NCBI GenBank assembly: GCA_023418705.1
Contig: JAEZYZ010000327.1
Location: 1 to 14,464 of the forward strand
Direction: 5' to 3'
Length of the DNA: 14,464 bases
Origin: Pseudomonadota bacterium
GTDB lineage: Bacteria > Myxococcota_A > Polyangia > Polyangiales > Polyangiaceae
In this document: positions 6,805 to 14,300 of the stretch, piece after piece
Numbering within the stretch: position 1 is the first letter of the stretch
How the letters are laid out: each line of letters starts with the position of its first letter
Notes under the pieces: generated by a model
Seen by the model: the letters and a program-made list of their open reading frames with translations, nothing else
Database searches by the model: none
Told to the model about the DNA's origin: nothing
Made by a program: the position numbers and the translations under genes

Positions 6805-7398
6805 TCATTGGGGACACCCGCGCCAGACGTCTTCGGTGGGCTCGAGCTCCATGTGACGGTCTCCGTCCAAGCGCAGCACCTTCACCGTCGGGCACTGAGC
6901 CCCAAGGATCGGGCGGAAGGACTCCACGAACTCCCGCGCGATGATCTTGGAAGCCTCGTCGGCGGGCCCCTCGGCATACACGACGAACAACGTGTCGTGC
7001 GCCTCCACCAAGAGCAGATCGTGGATGCGGTGCTCGTAGGCGTAGCGGACCCGGCGCGCCAGGGCGAAGTCGCGGTCGTCGCGTCGGTCGGTGAACACGA
7101 AGGGCACGCCCGGCGGCCAGCCGATGTGCGCGGCCAGCATCTCGTCGCCCAGCTGGTGATCATAGAACGCGCTGCACGTCACTCGCAGAGAGACGCGCTC
7201 GCGGCAGGCCTGCCAGACGCGCACGTAACCGAGATCACGCACGCTGGGGCGCGCGAAAAAGCGCACCTCGAAGAGATCGTCGACCACCCGCGCCTCGTCG
7301 CGCGGGGGCGGCGGCTGCTGACCCGCGCACCCCGGCTGGAGCAGCAACCCCAAACCAACCAACGCCAAGCTCCCGAATTTTAAGGCGGGGGTGATCAT
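6805..7398 (-). CDS. Small putative lipoprotein, function unknown
   Basis: 197 residues. An N-terminal hydrophobic stretch LALVGLGLLL leads to PGC (Cys24), a lipobox with an unusual Gln-Pro before the Gly, so lipidation is likely but not certain. A short Gln/Pro linker precedes a compact domain with two internal Cys (65 and about 75) and one near the C-terminus; the phrases LFEVRFFARPSVRDLGYVRV and YAYEHRIHDLLLVE suggest a mixed alpha/beta fold. No family is recognised and no catalytic motif stands out. The start at 7398 is supported by the signal sequence; AAGGTGAG lies 11 bases upstream, rather far. It follows the kinase gene on the same strand after 115 bases, so cotranscription is possible. 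Confidence 0.8.
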   Translation of the reverse strand: MITPALKFGSLALVGLGLLLQPGCAGQQPPPPRDEARVVDDLFEVRFFARPSVRDLGYVRVWQACRERVSLRVTCSAFYDHQLGDEMLAAHIGWPPGVPFVFTDRRDDRDFALARRVRYAYEHRIHDLLLVEAHDTLFVVYAEGPADEASKIIAREFVESFRPILGAQCPTVKVLRLDGDRHMELEPTEDVWRGCPQ

Positions 7399-7466
7399 GC
7401 AAGGATACGCTCACCTTATCACACCCTCCTCCCCCCTTCTGCCCTGACCGGCTCAGCCCCTCGGCC

Positions 7467-7490
7467 CCGGGCGGGGGTCGACGCGCCCGG
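7467..7490 (-). terminator. GC-rich stem-loop after the kinase gene, possible terminator
   Basis: CCGGGCG (7467-7473) pairs exactly with CGCCCGG (7484-7490) around a 10-base loop, 23 bases past the kinase stop on the minus strand. There is no T-run. It may attenuate read-through into the small lipoprotein gene or simply reflect high GC. Confidence 0.25.
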
Positions 7491-7513
7491 ATGCACCGCC
7501 GACCCGCGACAGA

Positions 7514-9001
7514 CTACCTCTCGGAGCGAGCGCCCGAACTGCGCCGACGCGGCGGCTCGCCAGAGCCGGCATCGGCGCTCACCCCCGCGTCGGCGTCGGA
7601 GCTCAAAAGGGGCAGGGAGCTGACGTCGATGATGTCGATGCTGGGAGCCGGCGTGGCCACCGGGACCTCGGGCTTCGAGCTCTCGACAGCAGGCGCCGCG
7701 GTGGCGGTCGCGGCGGTCGCGGCGGTCGCGGGCGGGGCGGCGGAGGCGTTGGGCGGGGCGGCGGACGTGTATGGGCCCGGATCACGCGCGACGAAGCGCG
7801 ACGTGTAGAGCGCGCCGGCGGTGGCGAGCGACAGCAGCGCGGCGACCATCAGAAGACCGGTGCGCCGCGATGGCGCCGCCGGCGTCAGGCTGCCCAGCCA
7901 GCCCCCGCGAGTGACCTGCGAGGTCGAATCCGTGATGGGCACGGGGCGCTCGGCCGTGGGGGATTTCTCCCGAGAACGCCTGGCCAGGTCGCTGGCGAGG
8001 CTGCCCGCGCCCGTCGGCTCGGCGTGCGCGCCTTGCCGGCTGATTTCATTGGCGACGGCGGCCCTGGCGGCGAGATCGGCGCCGCACAAGCGCTCGACCT
8101 CGCTCCCCACTTCCCGAGGATTGGCGAGCTCCCCCGCGGCCTCGAGCGCGAGCGCAAAATCGCTCGCGGCCATGAACCGGCGCTCTGGATCGCGGTCGAG
8201 CGCCTTGAGCACGATCGCGTCGATCTCCGGCGGCACGTCGCGTCGCCGCGAGCTCGGCGGCGGCACCGGCATGTGGAGCACCTGGTTCAGGATCCCCACC
8301 TGGTTCTCCGCCCAGAACAGCCGCTGCCCCGTCAGGGTCTCCCAGAGCACGATGCCGGCGGCGTACACGTCCGCCCGGCGGTCGACGCCGCGCGCGCGCG
8401 CCTGCTCCGGGGCCATGTAGCTCAGCTTGCCCTTGATGTGACCCTGGCGCGTGACCTGAGCGCGGCTGGCCGCCTTGGCGATGCCGAAGTCGAGCACGCG
8501 CACGACCCCATCGCAGCCGACCATGACGTTCTGAGGGGAGACGTCCCGGTGCACGATGCCGAGCCGCTGCCCGCGGTCGTCGCGGGTTTCGTGCGCGGCG
8601 TGCAGGCCATGCAACATGCCGTGAGCGATCGCCAGCGCGACCCCGACCGGCAAGCGATAGTGCTGCTCTTGAGCCGACCGCAGCATGCGGGCGAGCGTCT
8701 CGCCGTGCACGTACTCCATCACGATCAACAGCTGCTGGTCGTCGGCGATGATGTCGAGCGTCTGCACGACGTTGCCGTGGCTGATGCGAGCCGTGATGCG
8801 CGCCTCGTCCAGAAACTGAGCGACGAAATCGGCGTCGCGCGAAAACTGTGGGTGCAGCTGCTTGACCGCCACGGTGCGTTGGAAGCCGGCGGGGCCCAGC
8901 AGGCGCCCGAAGTACACGGCCGCCATCCCGCCCGCGGCGATCTCCGAATACAGTGCGTACCGTCCTACGACGCGCGGCGATCGGGCGGTAGAGAGACCCA
9001 T
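7514..9001 (-). CDS. Membrane-anchored Hanks-type Ser/Thr protein kinase
   Basis: 495 residues: cytoplasmic kinase domain, one membrane span, outer tail. Kinase motifs are complete: glycine loop AAGGMAAVYFG (23-32, with Ala at two usual Gly positions), VAVK with Lys47, HRDVSPQN (151-158), DFG (171-173), APE (197-199) and DVYAAGIVLWE. The catalytic residues look intact, so it should be active. A linker with basic and Ser/Thr-rich stretches leads to a membrane helix at about 382-401 (GLLMVAALLSLATAGALY), then an Ala/Pro/Thr-rich tail ending in acidic DADAG and a basic SGARSER end. No PASTA or other sensor domain is present. Start: ATG 9001; GGAG sits only one base away, too close for normal use, while a TATACT lies nine bases upstream. 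Longer in-frame extensions have no kinase homology and odd composition. The target is unknown. Confidence 0.92.
   Translation of the reverse strand: MGLSTARSPRVVGRYALYSEIAAGGMAAVYFGRLLGPAGFQRTVAVKQLHPQFSRDADFVAQFLDEARITARISHGNVVQTLDIIADDQQLLIVMEYVHGETLARMLRSAQEQHYRLPVGVALAIAHGMLHGLHAAHETRDDRGQRLGIVHRDVSPQNVMVGCDGVVRVLDFGIAKAASRAQVTRQGHIKGKLSYMAPEQARARGVDRRADVYAAGIVLWETLTGQRLFWAENQVGILNQVLHMPVPPPSSRRRDVPPEIDAIVLKALDRDPERRFMAASDFALALEAAGELANPREVGSEVERLCGADLAARAAVANEISRQGAHAEPTGAGSLASDLARRSREKSPTAERPVPITDSTSQVTRGGWLGSLTPAAPSRRTGLLMVAALLSLATAGALYTSRFVARDPGPYTSAAPPNASAAPPATAATAATATAAPAVESSKPEVPVATPAPSIDIIDVSSLPLLSSDADAGVSADAGSGEPPRRRSSGARSER
7703..7729. repeat. Three tandem 9-bp repeats inside the kinase gene
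   Basis: GGCGGTCGC occurs three times in exact tandem, inside the part coding for the Ala/Thr-rich outer tail (the ATAATATA stretch). Unit loss or gain would keep the frame and change tail length by three residues each, so the tail length may vary between strains. Confidence 0.7.
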
Positions 9002-9010
9002 ACTCCAACT

Positions 9011-9016
9011 AGTATA
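9011..9016 (-). promoter_or_regulatory. Candidate -10 box of the kinase gene
   Basis: On the minus strand TATACT (5 of 6 to the -10 consensus) ends nine bases before the ATG, so the transcript would start within about three bases of the start codon. No good -35 is seen at 16 to 18 bases. The minus strand further upstream reads GACAAAAAAGATC. Confidence 0.35.
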
Positions 9017-9248
9017 ACGCCGCGGCGAGCCCCACGAAGGTGATCTTTTTTGTCGCAGCGAGCGGAGCGGCCTATTTTCGTCCGCCCGTGCGAAGCGCTG
9101 GATCGCACCCTCCGCGCGCGAGCGTTTTGCCGACAAACGTGCGGGCGAAGCCTTGGGCGTCACGACCTCGAGCGCCAAGAGCGCGCTTGTCGCCGCTGTG
9201 GGTGATTGTCGGCGGTGACGTCGCTCGACGGTGCCTCTTCGTCCCGAG

Positions 9249-9614
9249 TCACTCCGACCGCGACGGCGGGACCGCGACATCGCGATCATCGTCGCTCTTG
9301 TTCTCCACGGCGCCGCCGACCCGATCTTTGGGATCGTGGCGCAGCTTGCCGTCCTCGACGCTCCACCCCGGTGCGGGTCCCGCCGTGGTGGCGCCTTCGG
9401 CCATGGTGTCGCCCGGTGACCGGCGGTCGGCACCCACAACGTCGCCGTCGGCGGTCGCCGGGGCCGGGGGTTGGTAGTCGTAGGCAGGAGAGCGCGCCGG
9501 AGCCGCGCCGCTGCTCGACGGCGTGCACCCAACGGCGGCGCCGAGCGCCGCCATCAGCAGCCCGAGGGCAGAAGCCGTACCGCCGAGAGCCCGAGACGAA
9601 GAGGAGCGCGCCAT
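9249..9614 (-). CDS. Small putative lipoprotein, function unknown
   Basis: 121 residues. A Ser/Arg n-region and a hydrophobic stretch ALGLLMAALGAAVGC form a type II signal with Cys30 as the lipid anchor. The mature part is low in hydrophobic residues and rich in Pro, Ala, Gly and Asp, with SVEDGKLRHDPKDRVGG and an acidic DDDRD near the end; it looks mostly disordered. No family is recognised. A promoter-like TAGAAT six bases before the ATG and no Shine-Dalgarno fit a leaderless start. It is upstream of the kinase gene on the same strand, with 247 gene-free bases between. The signal peptide and the promoter together make it a credible gene. Confidence 0.72.
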   Translation of the reverse strand: MARSSSSRALGGTASALGLLMAALGAAVGCTPSSSGAAPARSPAYDYQPPAPATADGDVVGADRRSPGDTMAEGATTAGPAPGWSVEDGKLRHDPKDRVGGAVENKSDDDRDVAVPPSRSE

Positions 9615-9620
9615 TTCTTG

Positions 9621-9649
9621 ATTCTAAGTCAAAACCCGCTCACTGGCAG
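9621..9649 (-). promoter_or_regulatory. Candidate promoter of the 121-aa lipoprotein gene
   Basis: On the minus strand: CTGCCA (9649-9644, 4 of 6 to the -35), a 17-base spacer and TAGAAT (9626-9621, 5 of 6 to the -10), ending six bases before the ATG. It is the best sigma-70-like site seen in the window. Transcription would begin at or next to the start codon. Confidence 0.45.
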
Positions 9650-9818
9650 AACGGCCGCTGCGACGCTGGCTGCAGCGCCGCGGAAGCGGGCCGCCGCGGC
9701 CGCTGCCGCGCAGCGACGACCGAATGCGGGGGATGCTTGCGTGGATCTCGGATCGCATCCCGCCCATTGCGGGGCTCGTGTCCACGCCAGCGCCCCGGAT
9801 CGCACCCGCGAAGCCGAC

Positions 9819-9848
9819 TGGGCAGGCGGCCGACCTCCGGTGTACAGT
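9819..9848 (+). promoter_or_regulatory. Candidate promoter of the DUF4139 lipoprotein gene
   Basis: TGGGCA (9819-9824), an 18-base spacer and TACAGT (9843-9848, 4 of 6 to the -10), ending seven bases before the ATG at 9856. No Shine-Dalgarno lies between. A weak match on its own; its value comes from the same layout at three other genes in the window. Confidence 0.3.
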
Positions 9849-9855
9849 GCCGCCC

Positions 9856-12072
9856 ATGCTGAAGCAACGGCTTGGGATCGGGCTCCTCCTGCTGGCGCTC
9901 TCGGGGTGCGGCGGTGGCCACCGCGCGGAGTACCCGACCGTGCACGACGGGCTGCAGCTGACGCGGGTCGTCCTGTATCGAAACGGCGTCGGCTACTTCG
10001 AACGCTCCGGCAAGGTCGACGGCGACATCCTGTCGATCCGTGTTCGCAAAGATCAGATCAATGATCTGCTCAAGAGCCTGACGGTCGTCGATCGCCAGAG
10101 CGGCAAGGCGGTCAGCGTCTCGATGCCGCTCGACCCCACCACCTGGGCGAACGCGGCGCTGGCCAGCTTGCAGCCGGGGCACGGCAACCTGGCGCAGGTG
10201 CTGGACGCCTTGCGCGGCACCTCGGTCGAGCTGGGGACGGCGACCACCAGCGTGGAAGGCCGCATCGTGTTGGTCGAGCCGATCGAGCTGGCGGAGCCGA
10301 AATCGTCCAGGGCGGGAGACGAGCCGCGCGAGCGGGACTACCGAGTGACGCTGCTCGATCGCGACGAGCTGCGCGTCGTTCGCCTCTCCCAGGTGACTCG
10401 AGTCACCATCCGCGACGACGACCTGGCGATGCAGTTCCACCGCAGCCTCGATGCCGCCTCCGGTGAGGGCATGTTCCAGCAGGTGGACGTCGCCATCCGG
10501 CTGGCGGGGGAAGCGCCCTACGACGTCGCGGTCAGCTACGTGGTCGCCGCTCCCGTCTGGAAGCCCACCTACCGGGTCGTCTTGCCGGAGAACGGCAAAG
10601 GACACGCCTTGCTGCAAGGCTGGGCGGTGGTGGACAACGTCAGCGGTGAAGACTGGCGCGACGTTCAGCTCTCGCTGACCTCCGGAGCGCCGATCTCCTT
10701 CCGCTACGACCTGCACACGCCGCGCGAGATCGAACGCCCCGATCGCAGCGATATCGGCACGCACAAGCGGGTGCACGTGGCGGTCGGGGAGACGAGCTAC
10801 GACCAGGACGCGCCCGCCGAGGAGTCCGCGCCGGAGGCCGAGCTGGCCGACGATGGCGCCGAGGAGGCCGAGGCCGCGCCGCTCAAGAAGAGCCGGTCCG
10901 CTCGAGCTGCCGGGAGCGGCGCCGAGGCCGGCGTTTCGGCGCCCGCAGCGGCGCCGCCTCCCGCGCCGGGGATGGCGCCCATGCCGTCCTCCCAACGCAT
11001 GGAGCAAAAACCCGCCGTCAGCATCGAGGAGCTGGCCCGGAGCACCGCCGCAGCGACCAAGGCGTCTCGAGCGAGCGGGCTCGTCCGCTTCGACCTGCAG
11101 GACCGCGTGACGATCCCCGACGGCAGCGCCACCATGGTGGCCGTCATCAATCAGATGGTGGACGGCGAAGAGACGCTGCTCTACCGCCCCGGCGGCGCGG
11201 GTGCTGGCTACGAGTCGAACCCGTACCGGGTCGCGCGCGTGCGCAACAGCACGCCCTTCGTGCTCGAGCCGGGCCCGATCAGCATCTACTCCGGCGGCAG
11301 CTTCGTGGGCGAGGGGCTGTCGGAGGCGGTGGGCAGCAACGTGAGCGCCACCATCCCCTTCGCCGTCGAGCCGGACGTGATGATCACCCGGAAGGAGAAC
11401 TTCCAGGGTGGCGAGGTTCGGGTGTTGCGGATCGTGCGCAAGGTCCTCGAGGTGCAGAGCTTTCGCCGAAGGACCACCGACTGGAGCGCCCAGTCGAAGA
11501 TGAAGGACGACGGCTTCACCGTGCTCGTCCGGCACCCGAAGGCCGGAGACAACTACGAGCTGCGCGACCCGCCCGCTGGCACCGAAGAGCTCCCGGACGC
11601 CTACCTGGTGCCGCTGACGGTCCCCGCGAAGTCGCGTGAGGGGACCGTGCGGGTCATCGAGGAGACGCCGGCGCGCACCACCATCTCGATCTTCAGCGGG
11701 GAGGCCGCGCCGCTGCTGGAAAAGCTGCTGCTCACCGCGACGCTCGAACCGGGACAACGCAAAGTGCTCGAGCCGATCGTCCAGCTCCGCTCGCGGCTCG
11801 GCAAGCTCGAGACGCAGATTCAGGAGCTCGAGCAGCAACGCGCCACCTACGACCAGCGCGCCGCCGAGGAGCGCGCCCACCTGGAGGCCATCCGGAAGAA
11901 CCCCGAAGCCGGAGAGCTGCGCGCCAAAATCAGCGCCCGCATCAACGATTTCACATCGAGAGCGAACACCGTCGCGCTGCAGATCGCCAAGCTTCAACAG
12001 CAGAAGATGGAGATCCGGATCGAGCTCGAAGACGCCCTCGAGAAGCTGGACCTGCGCCTTTCGCCGAAGTGA
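9856..12072 (+). CDS. DUF4139 domain-containing lipoprotein with C-terminal coiled coil
   Basis: 738 residues from ATG 9856; this start gives a clean lipoprotein signal (LLLLALSGC, Cys18), while the longer frame to 9724 would bury it. N-terminal strands VVLYRNGVGYFERSG and the region around APVWKPTYRVVLPENG with WAVVDNVSGEDWRDVQLSLTSG are diagnostic of DUF4139, a beta-rich domain also seen in the mucoidy-inhibitor-A-like family. A charged Ala/Glu/Pro linker (about 315-390) splits the DUF4139 region, and the second half carries YRPGG, ITRKENFQGGEVR and FRRRTTDW. Residues about 641-735 form a long coiled coil (LETQIQELEQQ, LRAKISARI, IAKLQQQKMEIRIELEDALEKL). Likely a periplasmic or outer-membrane-facing protein; molecular role unknown. 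It sits 156 bases upstream of pqqA on the same strand. Confidence 0.88.
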   Translation: MLKQRLGIGLLLLALSGCGGGHRAEYPTVHDGLQLTRVVLYRNGVGYFERSGKVDGDILSIRVRKDQINDLLKSLTVVDRQSGKAVSVSMPLDPTTWANAALASLQPGHGNLAQVLDALRGTSVELGTATTSVEGRIVLVEPIELAEPKSSRAGDEPRERDYRVTLLDRDELRVVRLSQVTRVTIRDDDLAMQFHRSLDAASGEGMFQQVDVAIRLAGEAPYDVAVSYVVAAPVWKPTYRVVLPENGKGHALLQGWAVVDNVSGEDWRDVQLSLTSGAPISFRYDLHTPREIERPDRSDIGTHKRVHVAVGETSYDQDAPAEESAPEAELADDGAEEAEAAPLKKSRSARAAGSGAEAGVSAPAAAPPPAPGMAPMPSSQRMEQKPAVSIEELARSTAAATKASRASGLVRFDLQDRVTIPDGSATMVAVINQMVDGEETLLYRPGGAGAGYESNPYRVARVRNSTPFVLEPGPISIYSGGSFVGEGLSEAVGSNVSATIPFAVEPDVMITRKENFQGGEVRVLRIVRKVLEVQSFRRRTTDWSAQSKMKDDGFTVLVRHPKAGDNYELRDPPAGTEELPDAYLVPLTVPAKSREGTVRVIEETPARTTISIFSGEAAPLLEKLLLTATLEPGQRKVLEPIVQLRSRLGKLETQIQELEQQRATYDQRAAEERAHLEAIRKNPEAGELRAKISARINDFTSRANTVALQIAKLQQQKMEIRIELEDALEKLDLRLSPK

Positions 12073-12099
12073 GCCTGGACCCTGACCGCGCTCCGCTGG

Positions 12100-12130
12100 G
12101 CGGCGCAACGGCGTTCCCCAAGAGCGCCGC
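12100..12130 (+). terminator. Stem-loop between the DUF4139 gene and pqqA
   Basis: GCGGCGC (12100-12106) pairs exactly with GCGCCGC (12124-12130) around a 17-base loop, 28 bases after the stop. There is no T-run. It could separate the DUF4139 transcript from the pqq operon or lie in a shared leader. Confidence 0.25.
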
Positions 12131-12228
12131 GCGGTGAGCTGCACGCGCCGGCCGGCTGGTTCGACCCGCCGCGCGCTTGACTCCTGGTGCTCGCGACCCA
12201 TCGTCGGCGGACGAGCAGAGAGGAAGCC

Positions 12229-12366
12229 ATGCAGCGCGACCCATCGCAGGAACAAGACGTCGAGGAGACCACCGACTGGGAGCCGCCCAGCTTCCGCGAG
12301 ATCCTGATGAACGCGGAGATCGGCGCCTATCAGGCCGACGACAGCGACGGCAACGAGCCCATCTGA
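12229..12366 (+). CDS. pqqA: PQQ precursor peptide PqqA
   Basis: 45-residue ribosomal precursor of pyrroloquinoline quinone. The core W17-E-P-P-S-F22 and the invariant Glu30-x-x-x-Tyr34 (AEIGAYQ) match the PqqA pattern: PqqE links this Glu and Tyr, and the cross-linked pair is excised and built into PQQ. It is longer than the usual 22 to 30 residues, with an acidic, Gln/Glu-rich N-terminal extension before Trp17 and an acidic tail (DDSDGNEPI) after the Tyr. Start: ATG preceded by AGAGGAAG at a good distance, the clearest ribosome site in the operon. It lies 16 bases before pqqB. TTGACT at 12177 could be a -35, but no good -10 follows. The identification rests on the motif and on the pqqBCDE genes directly after it. 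Confidence 0.92.
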   Translation: MQRDPSQEQDVEETTDWEPPSFREILMNAEIGAYQADDSDGNEPI

Positions 12367-12382
12367 GCCCGAAGGCGTTCGG

Positions 12383-13297
12383 ATGATGCGCGTGCGAGTG
12401 CTGGGGTCCGCCGCCGGCGGCGGCTTCCCGCAATGGAACTGCGCTTGCCAAAACTGCCGCGGCGTTCGCGAGGGCAGGCTGTCGGCCGAGCCGCGGACGC
12501 AGGACTGCGTCTCCGTCGAGGCGGGCGGACACCGCTGGCTTCTGAACGCGAGCCCCGAGATCCGCCAGCAGCTCTTGGTTGCGTCACTCTTTCCGCGCGC
12601 GCCCCGGCAGGCGCCGGTCGCGGGGATCTTCCTCACCAACGCCGATCTGGACCACTGCCTCGGGCTGCTGTCGTTGCGCGAAGGGACGCGGCTCGAGCTC
12701 TACACCACGCGCGCCATTCGCGAGAGCTTCGTCGAAGGCAACGTGCTCTACCGCGCGCTGCAGCGGTTTCCGGGGCACGTCACCTGGCACGACCTCCCGC
12801 TCGGGCGGGAGCAGGAGGTGCCGGTCCAGGGCGCGGCGAGCGGGCTGCTCGTGACCGCGATCGAAGCGCCGGGCAAGCCGCCGCTGTATCGCGAGGGCCT
12901 GCGCGCGGGCGAGCCAGGGGACAACGTGGCGCTCTGGCTGCGCGACGCGCGCAGCGGGCGGCAGCTCCTCTACGCGCCGGGCGTCGCCTACCTGAACACG
13001 GCGCTGCTCACGGCGCTGGCGTCCGCCGACGCCGTGCTGTTCGACGGCACGTTCTGGTCCAGCACCGAGCTGCCCGACCTGGGGCTCGGCACGCGCCGCG
13101 CCGAAGACATGGCGCACCTGCCGATCGGTGGGCCCGAGGGCAGCCTTCGTCTGGCGCAAGCGCCGCGGGCCCGCCACCGCATCTACACCCACGTCAACAA
13201 CACCAACCCGGTGCTGGTCGACGACTCGCGCGAGCGCGCCAGCGTGCGCGCCGCCGGTTGGGAGGTCGCCTTCGACGGCCTGGAGATCGAGCTGTGA
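12383..13297 (+). CDS. pqqB: PQQ biosynthesis protein PqqB
   Basis: 304-residue cytoplasmic metallo-beta-lactamase-fold protein, the usual PqqB length. PqqB is reported to act as an iron-dependent hydroxylase on the Glu-Tyr-derived intermediate. Seen: MRVRVLGSAAGGGFPQWNC opening; the zinc site Cys20-x-Cys22-x-x-Cys25; TNADLDH (85-91) at the place of the HxHxDH motif; GDNVALW; DGTFW; AHLPIGG; and HVNNTNPVL (270-278). Two adjacent ATG codons (12383 and 12386) could serve; GAAGG lies eight bases before the first. The stop overlaps the GTG of pqqC by four bases. Confidence 0.96.
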   Translation: MMRVRVLGSAAGGGFPQWNCACQNCRGVREGRLSAEPRTQDCVSVEAGGHRWLLNASPEIRQQLLVASLFPRAPRQAPVAGIFLTNADLDHCLGLLSLREGTRLELYTTRAIRESFVEGNVLYRALQRFPGHVTWHDLPLGREQEVPVQGAASGLLVTAIEAPGKPPLYREGLRAGEPGDNVALWLRDARSGRQLLYAPGVAYLNTALLTALASADAVLFDGTFWSSTELPDLGLGTRRAEDMAHLPIGGPEGSLRLAQAPRARHRIYTHVNNTNPVLVDDSRERASVRAAGWEVAFDGLEIEL

Positions 13298-13998
13298 CGG
13301 ACCCTGGCGCCAAGACCCCCGGCGAGCTCGTCGCCGAGCTGCGAGACGAGGGCGCGCGCCGCTACCACGACCGCCACCCGTTCCACCTGCGCATGCACGA
13401 TGGATCGCTCAGCGCCGCCGAGCTCCGCTGCTGGGTGCGAAACCGCTACTACTACCAGACGCGCATCCCCATCAAGGACGCGCTCATCCTCGCCAAATCC
13501 GAAGACGCAGCCTTCCGGCGGCGCTGGCGGCGGCGACTCTGTGAGCAGGACGGAGACGGCGACGACGTCGGCGGGCTCGAGCTCTGGCTGCGCCTCGGCG
13601 AGGCCGTCGGCCTCGAGCGGCGAGAGCTCCGCGACCATCGAAACGTCCTGCCCGGCGTGCGCTTCGCCTGCGACGCCTACGTCGAGTCCGTGGCCCGCTT
13701 CAGCCTGGTCGAGGCCGTCGCGGCCTCGCTCACCGAGTGCTTCGCCCCCGATCTGATGTCCGCCCGCATCCAGGCGTGGGAACGGCACTACCCCTGGGTG
13801 GACGCGGGCGCGATCGCCTATTTCCGCTCGCGCGTCGGCCGCGCCCGGCGCGACTCCGAGGAGGCGCTGGACTTCGTGCTGACCCACGCCACCACCCGGG
13901 AGGTGCAGGCGCGTTGCGTGGCGGCGCTGGTCCGCAAGACCGAAATCTTGTGGCACCTGCTCGACTGCGTCCAGGCCGACTGCGAGCGCACCTCATGA
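13294..13998 (+). CDS. pqqC: PqqC, pyrroloquinoline-quinone synthase
   Basis: 234 residues of the heme-oxygenase-like all-helical fold. PqqC performs the last step, cofactor-free ring closure and eight-electron oxidation of AHQQ to PQQ with oxygen (EC 1.3.3.11). Family motifs: RYHDRHPFHLRMHDGSLS, WVRNRYYYQTRIPIKDALIL (about 47-66), NVLPGVRFACDAYVESVARF, SLTECFAP and HYPWV. The GTG start lies in the GTGA overlap with the pqqB stop, so translational coupling is likely; the stop overlaps the pqqD ATG (ATGA). The length is slightly shorter than the Klebsiella enzyme. No key motif appears lost. Confidence 0.96.
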   Translation: MTDPGAKTPGELVAELRDEGARRYHDRHPFHLRMHDGSLSAAELRCWVRNRYYYQTRIPIKDALILAKSEDAAFRRRWRRRLCEQDGDGDDVGGLELWLRLGEAVGLERRELRDHRNVLPGVRFACDAYVESVARFSLVEAVAASLTECFAPDLMSARIQAWERHYPWVDAGAIAYFRSRVGRARRDSEEALDFVLTHATTREVQARCVAALVRKTEILWHLLDCVQADCERTS

Positions 13999-14300
13999 GC
14001 CAAGCGCACGACCTGAGCGAGTTGGCGCTCCGAGGGCGCCCCCGGCTCGCGCCGATGGCGCAGCTGCGCCGCGATCGGCTCAGCGGCGCGATGGTGCTGC
14101 TCTGGCCGGAGCACGGGCTCGTGCTCAACCGCACGGCCGCCGAGCTGCTCGAGCTGTGCACGGGGGCGCTCGAGGTGGATGCCGTCGTGGCGACGCTGAC
14201 CGAGCGCTTCGGTCGCGCCGATCCCGCCGCCGTTCGCGTGGACATCCTCTCGTTCCTGCGGGCGCTCGATCAGCGGCGGCTGATCTGGTGGGAGCGTTAG
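13995..14300 (+). CDS. pqqD: PqqD, PqqA-binding chaperone
   Basis: 101 residues; a RiPP recognition element of winged-helix type that binds PqqA and delivers it to PqqE. Visible family motifs: RPRLAPMAQLRRDRLSG, LLWPEHGLVLNRTAAELLELCTG and VDILSFLRALDQRRLI. It starts with an ATG inside the ATGA overlap with pqqC, and its TAG shares one base with the GTG of pqqE. It is a stand-alone protein here, not fused to PqqC or PqqE as in some bacteria. Confidence 0.95.
   Translation: MSQAHDLSELALRGRPRLAPMAQLRRDRLSGAMVLLWPEHGLVLNRTAAELLELCTGALEVDAVVATLTERFGRADPAAVRVDILSFLRALDQRRLIWWER

Noticed and set aside
9002..9532. Extension of the kinase frame upstream of 9001
   Set aside because: The extra residues are Arg/Pro-rich without homology, overlap the 121-aa lipoprotein gene in another frame, and the kinase fold begins just after ATG 9001.
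12177..12205. TTGACT as a -35 for pqqA
   Set aside because: At 17 bases spacing the -10 position reads ATCGTC, a poor match, so no promoter was called.
12177..12386. 69-codon plus-strand frame overlapping pqqA
   Set aside because: It is a frame shadow of pqqA with an Arg-rich product; pqqA has the motif, the ribosome site and the operon position.
9640..12639. 999-codon open frame on the minus strand
   Set aside because: It is antisense to the DUF4139 gene and pqqA and crosses into pqqB. Its composition is Arg/Ala/Gly/His-rich with no domain, which is what the complement of GC-rich codons gives.
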